Of a stretch of 64,000 nucleotides of DNA, positions 18,965-27,773 are shown one piece after another. The translations under genes were made by a program, and so were the position numbers. Below the pieces are notes generated by a model, which saw only the letters and a program-made list of their open reading frames with translations, searched no databases and was not told where the DNA came from. The stretch comes from a bacterium. Lineage in GTDB: Bacteria > Chloroflexota > Dormibacteria > Dormibacterales > Dormibacteraceae. The stretch is from the NCBI GenBank assembly GCA_004299235.1, contig SCQL01000009.1:181259-245258 (forward strand), in the 5' to 3' direction. Each line of letters starts with the position of its first letter. The stretch's first letter is position 1.

Positions 18965-19810
18965 TCAGGAGCCGGCGAGCCGAGGCTCGGGGCGCCAGCG
19001 CCCTCCAGCCTCCAGATACCCCGCCGGCTGGTCCGGTTCATGGCTCAGGACCAGTAGCCACCGGTGCTTCTCCGCCTCATCCAGCAGGCGCGCCTTCTGC
19101 TCGAGGAGCCGGAGGGGTTCGATGTCGGCGGACATCGTCCATGGCACCCGTAGGTTGGGTGTCTGGCAAACCAGGTCGCCGGTCACCGCGCAGGCCAGCT
19201 CGCCGGAGCGCAGCACCAGGACCTGGCTGCCGGGAGTGTGACCTCCGACGTGGCGGACGTGGACCCCGGGCAGCACCTCGGCGTCCCCATCGAGGAATTC
19301 GACGAGCCTGTTGCCTTCGTCGAGGGGAGTGAAATCGTCTGTGAGGTACCCTGCCTGGCTGCGCACGTCCGGATGCAGCGCGAAGTCCCACTCGCTGCGC
19401 TGGATGAAATGCCGGGCCCGCTTGAACGTCAGCTCGAGACCGCCCCGCGCGTCGCGTCGCGTCAGGCCGCCGGCATGATCCCAGTGCAGGTGCGTGGTGA
19501 TGACGGCGTCGACTTCGTCCGGACGGATCCCCAGGCGCTGCAGCGACTGCAGCAGGCCTTCGGGCTCGCGCAGCGCAACCTGCTGCGCGCGCTTTTCGCT
19601 GAGCTTGGTGCCGATGCCGGTCTCGCAGACGATGACGCGGCCGTTCACCCGGGCGATCAGGCCGATGCAGGCACAGTCGATCATGTTGTTCCCGTCCGCC
19701 GGCTTCTGCTTTTCCCAAAGCACCTTCGGGACGACCCCGAACATCAGGCCGCCATCCGCCTTCCAGCGGCTCGACACCAGTAGGTGAAGCTCCAGGTCGC
19801 CCAACCGCAC
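18965..19810 (-). CDS. Metallo-beta-lactamase-fold hydrolase
   Basis: Zinc hydrolase with the signature HLHWDHAGG (about residue 126), later ligands in VRHVGGHTPGSQ and VTGDLVCQ, and a C-terminal His in LSHEPDQPAGY. It resembles lactonase-like members of the superfamily; the substrate is unknown. I begin at GTG 19810 (VRLGDLELH), where homologues begin. The longer frame to 19867 would run into the divergent ABC gene. 281 residues. Confidence 0.85.
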   Translation of the reverse strand: MRLGDLELHLLVSSRWKADGGLMFGVVPKVLWEKQKPADGNNMIDCACIGLIARVNGRVIVCETGIGTKLSEKRAQQVALREPEGLLQSLQRLGIRPDEVDAVITTHLHWDHAGGLTRRDARGGLELTFKRARHFIQRSEWDFALHPDVRSQAGYLTDDFTPLDEGNRLVEFLDGDAEVLPGVHVRHVGGHTPGSQVLVLRSGELACAVTGDLVCQTPNLRVPWTMSADIEPLRLLEQKARLLDEAEKHRWLLVLSHEPDQPAGYLEAGGRWRPEPRLAGS

Positions 19811-19816
19811 GGCGCC

Positions 19817-19823
19817 TAATATG
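19817..19823. promoter_or_regulatory. Symmetrical -10 element shared by two divergent genes
   Basis: TAATAT on the plus strand (19817-19822) ends 7 nt before GTG 19830 of the ABC gene. On the minus strand CATATT (19823-19818) ends 7 nt before GTG 19810 of the hydrolase gene. Both genes could therefore be transcribed as leaderless mRNAs from one AT-rich core. Confidence 0.5.
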
Positions 19824-20750
19824 CCCGAAGTGGGGATCGCGGCGATACGAACCTCCAAATTGTCCAAGGACTATGGGCTCGGCCGGGGCCTGTTCGACCT
19901 CGACCTGACCGTGTCGCCGCAGGAGGTCTTCGGCTACCTCGGCCCCAATGGTTCCGGCAAGACCACGACCATCCGCTGCCTCATGGGCATGATTCAACCC
20001 ACCGGCGGCTTCGCCCGCATCTTCGGACTCGACTGCCGCCGCGATAGCGTCGCCGTCAAACGCAAGGTCGGCTACCTGCCGGGCGACGTGCCGCAGTTCG
20101 GGAGCCTGCGAGGCCGGGAGGTGGTCGCCTACCTCGGCGGCATGCGAGGTGGCGCCGATCCGAAGGTTGTGCGCAGCCTGGCCGAGCGATTCGACCTCGA
20201 CCTCAGCCGTCGATTCCGAGAGTACTCGAGCGGCAATAAGCAGAAGGTGGGCATCCTGCTGGCCTTCATGCACACGCCCGACCTGCTCATCCTCGACGAG
20301 CCGACCAGCGGTCTCGACCCGCTGAACCAGCAGGAGTTCTACGCTCTCCTGCGCGAAGCTCGCGATGGCGGAGCCACCGTTTTTCTCTCCTCGCACATTC
20401 TTTCCGAGGTCGAGCACGTGTGCGACAGGGTCGGGATCATCCGCTCCGGCCGGCTCGTCAAGGTCGCGCAGCTGGAGGAGCTGCGGCACATTCGCCTCCA
20501 CCGGGTCGAGCTGGAGTTCGCCGCGGGCACCGATGTGCCCGCAGCCCAGATCCGCTCGGCCGCCGGAGTCGAGGACGCCCACGTCATGGATCACCGGGTC
20601 ACCTGCACGGTTCGAGGCAGCTTCCAGCCCCTGCTCCAAGCCATCGACCATGCCGCGGTGACCGACCTGGTCAGCACCGAGCCCAGCCTCGAGGAGATCT
20701 TCCTCAGCTACTACAGCGATACCGCCGGCCCCCGAGCCGCCACCCCATGA
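19821..20750 (+). CDS. ABC transporter ATP-binding protein
   Basis: Cytoplasmic ATPase of an ABC-2-type exporter. Walker A GPNGSGKTTT (about residues 42-51), signature YSSGNKQKVGI in place of LSGGQ, Walker B LLILDEPTSGLDP, H-loop SSHILSEVEHV. The C-terminal 80 residues form the accessory domain typical of drug/lipid exporters. 309 residues from ATG 19821. GTG 19830 is an alternative and fits the overlapping TAATAT box better. The stop overlaps the permease start as ATGA, so the two form one transporter. The substrate cannot be inferred. Confidence 0.92.
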   Translation: MPEVGIAAIRTSKLSKDYGLGRGLFDLDLTVSPQEVFGYLGPNGSGKTTTIRCLMGMIQPTGGFARIFGLDCRRDSVAVKRKVGYLPGDVPQFGSLRGREVVAYLGGMRGGADPKVVRSLAERFDLDLSRRFREYSSGNKQKVGILLAFMHTPDLLILDEPTSGLDPLNQQEFYALLREARDGGATVFLSSHILSEVEHVCDRVGIIRSGRLVKVAQLEELRHIRLHRVELEFAAGTDVPAAQIRSAAGVEDAHVMDHRVTCTVRGSFQPLLQAIDHAAVTDLVSTEPSLEEIFLSYYSDTAGPRAATP

Positions 20751-22369
20751 CCGGGGTGGGTTTCGCCTTCCGGCTCGGTCGCTGGGGCATCGCCGGTTTC
20801 GCGGCGCTGGCTTTGGTCTCGAGCTTCATCCAGGCGTTGGCCTTCTATCAGCTCGCGGGCCGCACCGGCGCGGACAGAGCCGCGTTCGGGCGGTCCATGT
20901 CGGTGCTGGCCTCTCAGTTGACGGTCATCCTCCCGCCGCCGATCCGGCCGGACACGGTCGGAGGGTTCGTCCAGTTCCGCGCCTTCGGAGGGCTCGCGAT
21001 CCTGTTTGCCGTTTGGGCGCTGGCCTCGGCCGGCGGCGCCGCGCGAGGAGACGAGGAACGCGGCCTGGTCGAGGCCGTGCTGGCGACCGGCTCGGCTCGC
21101 GTCGCGATGGTCGCGTCGCGCATCGCCGCCTTCAGCGCCGGCAGCTTCGCCGCCGCCCTCGCGGCCGGCTTGGCCCTGATCCTCGCCGCCATCCACGGCG
21201 GCGAGTCGGTGAGCTTGCGGTCCGTGGTGGAAGCCGCGATCGTCCTTGCCGCCCTCGCCGTCAGCTGCTACGCGTTGACCATGCTGATCGCGCAGCTCAC
21301 GGGAGCGCGGATGTCGACCCCGGCGGCCGGCGTCGTGCTGCTGGCTCTTTTCCTCGACAACAGCCTGAGCCGCACGTTCGCGTCCTTGTCATCAGTCCGC
21401 TGGCTGTCGCCGTTCCGCTACTACGAGCTGAGCTATCCGCTCGCTCCAGGCGGCACGTTCGACGTCCGGGCGACGCTGACGCTGCTCGCGATCGCGCTCG
21501 TGGCTGGAATCGCCGCCGCTGTAGCCTTCGCGTTGCGCGACCTCGGGTCGCCGCTGCTCCGCCTGCCCGCCTGGTCGCACGCCCCGAGCTACGACCCATC
21601 GAGTGGGCGGTGGTGGCGGATCGCCGTGGTTCGCGGCCTGTTCGACGGGCGGGCCGGCCTGGCGGCCTGGGCGCTGGGCTTGGCTGCGCTCGGGGCGGTC
21701 TTCGTCGCGCTGACCAAATCGATCGTCGAACCGCTGCTTTCGATCCCCGAGCTGGCGCCCTATTTCGCGGCCTTCGTGCACGGGGACGTGTATCTCTCCT
21801 TCCTGGGCTTCATCTGGCTCGGCTTCGCCCAGCTGCTGTTCGCGGCCTTTGCCATCACCCAGGTGGCGCGATGGTCGGCCGAGGACGCCGACGGCCGGCT
21901 CGAGCTGATCCTCAGCCAGCCACGATCGCGAGCTGCGATCGTGCTCGAGAGGGCCTTGGTGTTTGCGGTCGGGGCCTCGTTCATGGCCGCGATCAGCGGG
22001 CTCAGCGTCGGCTATGCCTCGCATGCCCAGGCGATCGACGTCAATGGCGCGCGCCTCGCGGGCGCCTCATTCCTGCTCGTCCCCTTCGCGCTCGTTTTCG
22101 CCGCCGCCGGCTCGCTGCTGGCCGCCTGGAACCCGCACGCCACCGTCGGCCTGCTGGGAGCCTTCGCCTTCGGCAGCTACCTCGTCACCCAGGTGGGCCC
22201 GCTCTTCGAGTGGCCGGCCTGGGTCGAAGACCTCTCCGCTTTCAAGCTCTACGGCAATCCGCTCGCGGCCGGAATCGACGGCACCGGCTTGGCGACCATG
22301 CTGGTGATAATCGTCGTGGGGTTTGCAATGTCGATGCTGGCGATGCAAAGCCGAGACATTGCAGCCTGA
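20747..22369 (+). CDS. ABC-2-type transporter permease (duplicated, about 12 TM)
   Basis: Membrane partner of the preceding ATPase. 540 residues with two halves of about six hydrophobic segments each (about 1-260 and 290-540), the layout of polyketide- or drug-export permeases of the ABC-2 group. The start ATG overlaps the ATPase stop (ATGA). A longer frame upstream is a shadow of the ATPase gene. No substrate clue from neighbours, which are unrelated repair genes. Confidence 0.87.
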   Translation: MTGVGFAFRLGRWGIAGFAALALVSSFIQALAFYQLAGRTGADRAAFGRSMSVLASQLTVILPPPIRPDTVGGFVQFRAFGGLAILFAVWALASAGGAARGDEERGLVEAVLATGSARVAMVASRIAAFSAGSFAAALAAGLALILAAIHGGESVSLRSVVEAAIVLAALAVSCYALTMLIAQLTGARMSTPAAGVVLLALFLDNSLSRTFASLSSVRWLSPFRYYELSYPLAPGGTFDVRATLTLLAIALVAGIAAAVAFALRDLGSPLLRLPAWSHAPSYDPSSGRWWRIAVVRGLFDGRAGLAAWALGLAALGAVFVALTKSIVEPLLSIPELAPYFAAFVHGDVYLSFLGFIWLGFAQLLFAAFAITQVARWSAEDADGRLELILSQPRSRAAIVLERALVFAVGASFMAAISGLSVGYASHAQAIDVNGARLAGASFLLVPFALVFAAAGSLLAAWNPHATVGLLGAFAFGSYLVTQVGPLFEWPAWVEDLSAFKLYGNPLAAGIDGTGLATMLVIIVVGFAMSMLAMQSRDIAA

Positions 22370-22404
22370 ACCTACGCAAAGTAGCCAACCCAGGGTCTAG
22401 GAGG

Positions 22405-22410
22405 TAAACT
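22405..22410 (+). promoter_or_regulatory. Candidate leaderless -10 box (TAAACT) of ku
   Basis: TAAACT ends 8 nt before ATG 22419. A GGAGG just before it overlaps the box and is too far upstream to serve as a ribosome site if transcription starts at the ATG. Confidence 0.45.
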
Positions 22411-22418
22411 GCGTCGCC

Positions 22419-23258
22419 ATGCCGCGATCCATGTGGAAGGGCGTCGTCTCGTTCGGAATGGTCTCGATCCCAGTCCGCCTCTACAACGCCACCGAATCGA
22501 CCGCCAAGGTGTCCTTCCGGCAGCTCTGTCCGGAGCACCACTCGCCCATCTCCTACAAGCGCTGGTGCGCCGATGGTGAGCACGAGGTCAGCTACGGCGA
22601 CATCCTCAAGGGCTACGAGGTCGGCAAGGATCGCTACGTCATCATCGATGAGAAGGACCTGGACAACCTGCCGCTGACCACAGCCCACTCCATCGACATC
22701 GAAGAGTTCGTACCCGCGGATGACATCGAGCCCGGCCTGTACTTCAAGAGCGCGTACTACATCGAGCCGGAAGATCTGGGCAAGAAGCCATATCAGCTGT
22801 TGCGCAAGGCGCTGGAGGCGACCGGGCGCATGGCGATCGCGAAGATCGCGCTGCGCGATCGCGAGCACCTGTGCGCGCTCCATCCGGCCGGGCCCGGCCT
22901 GGTGATGAACACCCTCAACTGGCCGGATGAGATCCGCTCGACCGAGGGCTTGAAGGGGCTGGACGGCGACGTCAAGATCAACCCGAAAGAGCTCGAGATG
23001 GCCAAGGCGCTGATCGAGAGCCTGGCCGACACCTTCGACCCGAGCCGCTACAAGGACGAGTATCGCGAAGCCGTGATGCGCGTCGTCCAGGCCAAGATCG
23101 ACGGTGAGGTGATCGAGGCGCCGGCCGCGCCCCAGGCAGCGAAGGTCATGGACCTGATGGAAGCGCTGCGGGCCTCGGTCGAAGCCGCCAAGAAATCTCG
23201 CGCCACGCGCGAGAAGGCCGCCACCGAAACCAAGAAGGCGCGCCGAAAAGCTTCCTGA
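22419..23258 (+). CDS. ku: Ku protein, non-homologous end joining
   Basis: Homodimeric ring that binds double-strand DNA ends and recruits ligase. 279 residues: MWKGVVSFGMVSIPVRLY N-terminus, the Ku core with EDLGKKPYQLL and the ALRDREHLCAL block, and a basic Lys/Arg/Ala-rich tail (KSRATREKAATETKKARRK). It is followed 83 nt later by a LigD-type ligase, forming a two-gene end-joining set. Confidence 0.96.
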   Translation: MPRSMWKGVVSFGMVSIPVRLYNATESTAKVSFRQLCPEHHSPISYKRWCADGEHEVSYGDILKGYEVGKDRYVIIDEKDLDNLPLTTAHSIDIEEFVPADDIEPGLYFKSAYYIEPEDLGKKPYQLLRKALEATGRMAIAKIALRDREHLCALHPAGPGLVMNTLNWPDEIRSTEGLKGLDGDVKINPKELEMAKALIESLADTFDPSRYKDEYREAVMRVVQAKIDGEVIEAPAAPQAAKVMDLMEALRASVEAAKKSRATREKAATETKKARRKAS

Positions 23259-23328
23259 GCGGCACGGTGCGGGGCCTCGAAAGCTCGCCCGCGACGGCTG
23301 GCGCGGGCGGGCCCAAACGGTGAGGGCC

Positions 23329-23334
23329 TAATCT
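23329..23334 (+). promoter_or_regulatory. Candidate leaderless -10 box (TAATCT) of the DNA ligase gene
   Basis: TAATCT ends 7 nt before ATG 23342, in the 83-bp ku-ligase spacer. It implies the ligase has its own promoter. Confidence 0.45.
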
Positions 23335-23341
23335 GAGCCGG

Positions 23342-24373
23342 ATGGAGGACGCGGGCCAGCTCCAGATCGAGCTCGAAAGCTTCCCCTCGGCGGTGCGGCC
23401 GATGCAGGCGGCGTCGGCCGAGGCGCCCTTCAGCTCACCGGAATACGTGTTCGAGGTGAAGTGGGATGGGCTGCGCTGTTTGATCTTTCGAGATCCACAG
23501 GGCCAGGTCCACCTGCAGGACCGCGGCCTGAACGACCTCACGGCGGATCTGCCCGAGGTCACGGCGGCGGCGGCACGCATCCCGCCCGGCAGCGTCATCG
23601 ACGGTGAGCTCGTGGCGACCGACAGCGACGGCCGGCCGGATTATCCGCGCCTTCGCCAACGCCTCGCGGGCGGCGCCGCGCTGCGCGACCGGATCCCCAC
23701 GGCCTACCTGGCCTTTGACGCCCTGTATCTGGAGGGCAAACCCCTGCTCCGGCAACCCGTGATCCGCCGTCGAGCGCGCTTGAGCAAAGCGGTCGAGGCC
23801 GGAGGCCACATCTTCGTCCCCGGCCACATCGACGAGGACGGCGTCGAGCTCTTCGAAGCGTGCCTCGAGCGCGGCCTCGAAGGAGTCGTCGCCAAGCACA
23901 AGCAGAGCCCCTACGTGCCGGGCCAGCGCAGCCCGTTCTGGCTCAAAGTCAAGGCCGTCAAGTCCGATGACTTCGTCGTCATCGGCTGGATGGGCGACAG
24001 GCCGTTCGACGCGTTGGTGGTGGGTTACCACGAGGACGGCCGGCTCCTGCCCTGCGGCACCGTCGGGGGCGGCTACGACGAGTCCACGATGCACGCGATA
24101 CGGCTGTCCATGGCCGACCTCAGGACCGAGGATTCACCGCTCGAGCCGCCGCCGATCATGACGAGGCCGGTGCATTGGGTGCGGCCGGAGCTCGTCGTCA
24201 GCGTGCGCTACTCGGAATGGTCGCCGGACGGGACGCTGCGATTTCCGATCTTCAACGGCCTGCGGCCGGAGGTGCATCCCGCGGAAGCCGTCCGGCACCG
24301 CCCGCGTGTCGTGATCTCCGGTCATGTCAGGCCCGGCTCCCTCGCCTATGACCTGACCCGGTTTCCCTTCTGA
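23342..24373 (+). CDS. ATP-dependent DNA ligase (LigD/LigC ligase core only)
   Basis: Seals DNA ends using ATP. Nucleotidyltransferase motif I is FEVKWDGLR (Lys 40), then IDGELVA, AFDALYLEG (III), LEGVVAKHK (IV) and WLKVKAVKS (V); an OB-fold domain covers about 215-330. 343 residues: only the ligase module, without the polymerase and phosphoesterase modules of full LigD. Adjacent to ku, so NHEJ is the likely role. The stop overlaps the next ATG (TGATG). Confidence 0.93.
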   Translation: MEDAGQLQIELESFPSAVRPMQAASAEAPFSSPEYVFEVKWDGLRCLIFRDPQGQVHLQDRGLNDLTADLPEVTAAAARIPPGSVIDGELVATDSDGRPDYPRLRQRLAGGAALRDRIPTAYLAFDALYLEGKPLLRQPVIRRRARLSKAVEAGGHIFVPGHIDEDGVELFEACLERGLEGVVAKHKQSPYVPGQRSPFWLKVKAVKSDDFVVIGWMGDRPFDALVVGYHEDGRLLPCGTVGGGYDESTMHAIRLSMADLRTEDSPLEPPPIMTRPVHWVRPELVVSVRYSEWSPDGTLRFPIFNGLRPEVHPAEAVRHRPRVVISGHVRPGSLAYDLTRFPF

Positions 24374-25287
24374 TGGCAGCCGGGTTCGACGTCGTCACCG
24401 GCGCCTTCAGCTTCACCGGCCGGTTCATCGCGCGCCGCCTGCTCAGCCGGGAACGCCGAGTGCGCACTCTGACCAACCATCCGCACCGGCCCGGAGCAGA
24501 GGAGCTCCCGGTCGACGTCGCGCCGCTCCGGTTCGACGACCGGGCCGGGCTGGTCGACAGCCTTCGCGGAGCGGACGTCCTGTACAACACCTACTGGGTG
24601 CGCTTCCGCCATGGGCGCATGGGCTTCGGCGATGCGGTGGCCAACACCCGCGTCCTGATGGGAGCCGCGGCCGAGGCGGGGGTCCGAAAGGTGGTCCACA
24701 TCTCGGTCAGCAACCCATCGCCGGACTCGCGCCTCGACTACTTCGCCGGCAAGGCGCGAGCCGAGTCCGTGGTGCGGGAATCCGGGCTCAAGTGGGCGAT
24801 CGTGCGCCCGACGCTCGTCTTCGGCCCCGGCGACATCCTGATCAACAACATCGCCTGGCTCCTGAGACGGGTGCCCATCTTCATCGTCCCGGGCCTGGGC
24901 GATCACCAGCTCCAGCCGGTGGCGGCTGAAGACGTGGCGGAGATCGCCACGTGGGCGGCGGACCAGACCGACAACGTGACGGTCGACGCCGCCGGTCCGG
25001 ACCTCCTCACCTACACCGAGCTCGTCGAGCGCGTCGCCATCGCCGTCCGGCGCCGGCCGCGCTTCGTCTACGCACCGCCGGCGCTGACGCTCCTGGCCGG
25101 CGACATCATGGGCCGCTTCGTGCACGACGTCGTCCTGACGCGCCAGGAGCTCGAGGGGTTGATGGACGGCCTTCTGGTATCCAAGGAAAAGGCGCGCGGC
25201 ACGCGGCCGCTCGACAACTGGCTGCTGACGAGCTCGGACACCCTGGGCAGGAGCTACGCCTCGGAGCTGGAACGCCACTTCCGCTGA
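24373..25287 (+). CDS. NAD(P)-binding protein, atypical extended SDR / NmrA-like family
   Basis: 304 residues with a Rossmann fold: the nucleotide loop GAFSFTGRFIA is a GxxxxTG variant of GxxGxxG. It also has HISVSNPSPDSRLDYFAGKA with a YxxxK-like YFAGK, and VRPTLVFGPGDI. It resembles NDUFA9/ycf39-type proteins that bind NAD(P) and often serve complex assembly rather than catalysis. The ATG shares a base with the ligase stop, so it is co-transcribed with ku-lig. A link to repair is not supported by sequence. Confidence 0.82.
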   Translation: MAAGFDVVTGAFSFTGRFIARRLLSRERRVRTLTNHPHRPGAEELPVDVAPLRFDDRAGLVDSLRGADVLYNTYWVRFRHGRMGFGDAVANTRVLMGAAAEAGVRKVVHISVSNPSPDSRLDYFAGKARAESVVRESGLKWAIVRPTLVFGPGDILINNIAWLLRRVPIFIVPGLGDHQLQPVAAEDVAEIATWAADQTDNVTVDAAGPDLLTYTELVERVAIAVRRRPRFVYAPPALTLLAGDIMGRFVHDVVLTRQELEGLMDGLLVSKEKARGTRPLDNWLLTSSDTLGRSYASELERHFR

Positions 25288-25298
25288 CCGGGCGTTGG

Positions 25299-25304
25299 TA
25301 CCCT
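25299..25304 (+). promoter_or_regulatory. Candidate leaderless -10 box (TACCCT) of the second ABC ATPase gene
   Basis: TACCCT ends 7 nt before ATG 25312, in the 24-bp spacer after the SDR gene. Confidence 0.45.
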
Positions 25305-25311
25305 GCTGAGG

Positions 25312-26112
25312 ATGCCGTCGCCCGCGCCGAAGGCGCCCGTCGCGGTCGAAGCCCGCGACCTCTTCAAACGCTACGGCGTTCTCAAAGCCGTTGACGGCGT
25401 CAGCTTCCAGGTCCGGCGCGGCGAGATCGTCGGCTTTCTCGGCGCCAACGGCGCCGGCAAGACCACCACCCTGCGCATGCTGTGCGGGCTGCTCACTCCG
25501 ACTTCGGGAACCGCGCTCATCGAGGGCATCGACATCTTCGCGCAGCCCCTGCCGGCGAAGGCCAGGCTGGGTTACCTGGACGAAGAGCCATTCGTTCACC
25601 CGCACCTCACGGGACCTGAGTTCCTGAACTACGTCGCCGACCTCTACAGGATGCCGCGAGGCGTGGAGCGCCGGCAGCGGATGGAGCGCCTGCTCGGACT
25701 CTTCGAGCTCGCCGGCCGCGACGGCGAGCTGATCGGCGCCTACAGCCACGGCATGCGGCAGAAGATCGGGCTCGCGTCGCTCCTGATCCGGGAGCCATCC
25801 GTCCTGCTGCTCGACGAGCCGACCAACGGGCTCGACCCGCGCTCGGCGCGGCTGGTCAAGGACCTGCTCGAAGAGCTCGCGACTCGCGGCACGACGGTGC
25901 TGCTTTCAACGCACATCCTCGAGGTGGCTCAAGCGCTCTGCAGCCGCGTCGCCATCATCGATCGAGGACGCATCGTCGCCACCGGGACGATGGAGGAGCT
26001 GCGCGCCCAGGCGGGCGCCGAACAGGCGAGCCTCGAGGACCTGTTCTTGAAGCTCACCGCCGGACCGGAGTCGAAGGAGATGATCGAGCGCCTGCTCGCA
26101 CCCGGATCCTGA
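25312..26112 (+). CDS. ABC transporter ATP-binding protein
   Basis: ATPase of a second exporter. Walker A GANGAGKTTT (about 46-55), signature YSHGMRQKIGL, Walker B VLLLDEPTNGLDP, STHILEVAQAL H-loop. 266 residues. Its stop overlaps the probable CTG start of the permease frame (CTGA). The substrate is unknown. Confidence 0.92.
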   Translation: MPSPAPKAPVAVEARDLFKRYGVLKAVDGVSFQVRRGEIVGFLGANGAGKTTTLRMLCGLLTPTSGTALIEGIDIFAQPLPAKARLGYLDEEPFVHPHLTGPEFLNYVADLYRMPRGVERRQRMERLLGLFELAGRDGELIGAYSHGMRQKIGLASLLIREPSVLLLDEPTNGLDPRSARLVKDLLEELATRGTTVLLSTHILEVAQALCSRVAIIDRGRIVATGTMEELRAQAGAEQASLEDLFLKLTAGPESKEMIERLLAPGS

Positions 26113-27770
26113 ACCCGTTCGCGGCGACGCGGATCATCCTGGGGGCGGAGCTCCTCGCCCTCCGCCACCGCCTGTTGAAGCGCAGCCCCGTCCGCCTGGC
26201 GCTGCTCGCGGCGTTCGGCCTCGTGGCGGCCGTCTTCATCGGCGGCGGCGCCTTCACCCTCGGCGCCACCGCCGGCATGTTCCTGGCCGCGGCGCGAGAC
26301 CCTCTGCTCGCCGGCGGCTTCACCGCGCTGTCGGTGCTGATGTTCGTCGTCGGATTTCCGACTGTCATCGCCGCCTTCTTTGTCGGACGCGATCTGCTGC
26401 AGCTGGTGGTGGCGCCGATTCGTGCCGGAGAGATCTTTGCCGCCCGGCTGATCGTGGCCATGAGCGCCAACCTGCTGATCAGCGCCATCCTCCTCGCCGG
26501 CGTGCTCGGGATCGGCGCCGGTTCAGGTGCGCCTCCCGCGTATTTCGTCCTGGCGGTGCTACTGATCTTCATCCAGGTCCTGGTCGTCACCGCATTTCAG
26601 GCGAGCCTCATGTCGGTCGTCCTGCGCTGGGTGCCCGCCCGCCTGGCGCGCGACGTCGCCGCCGCGGTTGCCGGCCTCGCCGGCGCCGGCTTCTACCTGG
26701 CCTGGAACCTGAGCCTGCGGCAGTCCTTCTCGAGCCGCCGGCGGCCCGACCTGGCCAGCCTCACTTCGGTCGCCCACCGCGTCGACGGGCTGCCTTCGGC
26801 CTGGCCGGGTCACGCGCTGAGCGCCGGCGTCGCGGGCAACTGGCCGGCGGCTGCCGCGTGGACCCTGCTCACCCTGGCTCTCGGCGGGCTGATCGTCGGG
26901 GCGGCCGCGCTCCTTTACGAGCGCACGCTGCTCGCCGGCCTTGGAGCCTTTGGGGGCGGACAGGCGCTCTGGCGGACGGCCCGGCGCTCGGGCAGCACCG
27001 CCGGCGGAGGCGCTGGCTCGCCGGCACGGGCGATCGCGCGCAAGGACTGGCTCGCGTTCAGACGCGATATCCGCCGCCTGAGCCGGCTCCTGCCCGCCGT
27101 GCTCTTCCCGATCGGCTACGGCCTCGCTCTCAGCCAGCCTTCCCGAAACCTCGGCGGCTTCTGGACCGACGTGTTCCTGGCCGGATTCATGTCGATGTTC
27201 CTGTCGACGACGCTGGCGACACCGTCGATCCCCGGCGAGCGGCGGGGCTTCCAGCTGCTGCGGATGGCGCCACTGACCATGTGGCAGGTGATCCGGGCCA
27301 AGGTGATCCTCACCCTGCCTCCGGTGCTCGCGCTCACCGTTGCCTTCATTACCGTCGTCGCCCTCGTCAGCGGCAGGGGCGCCGCCGAGATCCTGCAGCT
27401 GGGGGCCCTGGTGATCTGGCTCGGCGCCGGCTTTGTGGCCATCGGAGTTTCGGCCGGGGGGATCGACCCGCGCTTCGAGGCCACCGACGAGCGCCGCGCG
27501 GTCGGCCTGGTCGGCACGCTGGCGGGGCTTGGCGGCGGGCTTGGGTTTGGCATGCTGAGCATCGGCGCCTTTGCGCTGTTCGTGTTCGGAGCCGAAGCGG
27601 TCGGCGGCACGGCCCACCTCGGACCGATGCCGTCATCTCCGGTTCTCGGCGGCCTGATGTGGGCCGCCGGGGTTGTGCTGGCGGCGGGTGGGGCTGCGAT
27701 CGTCGGCCTGCTGCTGTGGATCGCGAACGTGCGCCTGCGTGGCTACGACGAGGCCATCGCGTCCACCTGA
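26109..27770 (+). CDS. ABC transporter permease, probable CTG start
   Basis: Membrane partner of the preceding ATPase, with about 12 hydrophobic segments and a loop near 270-310. TTG 26175 is the first conventional start. However, the in-frame codons from CTG 26109 encode a natural N-terminus (NPFAATRIILGAELLALRHR) just before it, and that CTG overlaps the ATPase stop as CTGA, the geometry of ATGA junctions elsewhere here. No ATG, GTG or TTG lies in frame between 26070 and 26175. 553 residues from CTG, 531 from TTG. The start is inferred; the gene itself is clear. Confidence 0.8.
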   Translation: MNPFAATRIILGAELLALRHRLLKRSPVRLALLAAFGLVAAVFIGGGAFTLGATAGMFLAAARDPLLAGGFTALSVLMFVVGFPTVIAAFFVGRDLLQLVVAPIRAGEIFAARLIVAMSANLLISAILLAGVLGIGAGSGAPPAYFVLAVLLIFIQVLVVTAFQASLMSVVLRWVPARLARDVAAAVAGLAGAGFYLAWNLSLRQSFSSRRRPDLASLTSVAHRVDGLPSAWPGHALSAGVAGNWPAAAAWTLLTLALGGLIVGAAALLYERTLLAGLGAFGGGQALWRTARRSGSTAGGGAGSPARAIARKDWLAFRRDIRRLSRLLPAVLFPIGYGLALSQPSRNLGGFWTDVFLAGFMSMFLSTTLATPSIPGERRGFQLLRMAPLTMWQVIRAKVILTLPPVLALTVAFITVVALVSGRGAAEILQLGALVIWLGAGFVAIGVSAGGIDPRFEATDERRAVGLVGTLAGLGGGLGFGMLSIGAFALFVFGAEAVGGTAHLGPMPSSPVLGGLMWAAGVVLAAGGAAIVGLLLWIANVRLRGYDEAIAST

Positions 27771-27773
27771 GGG

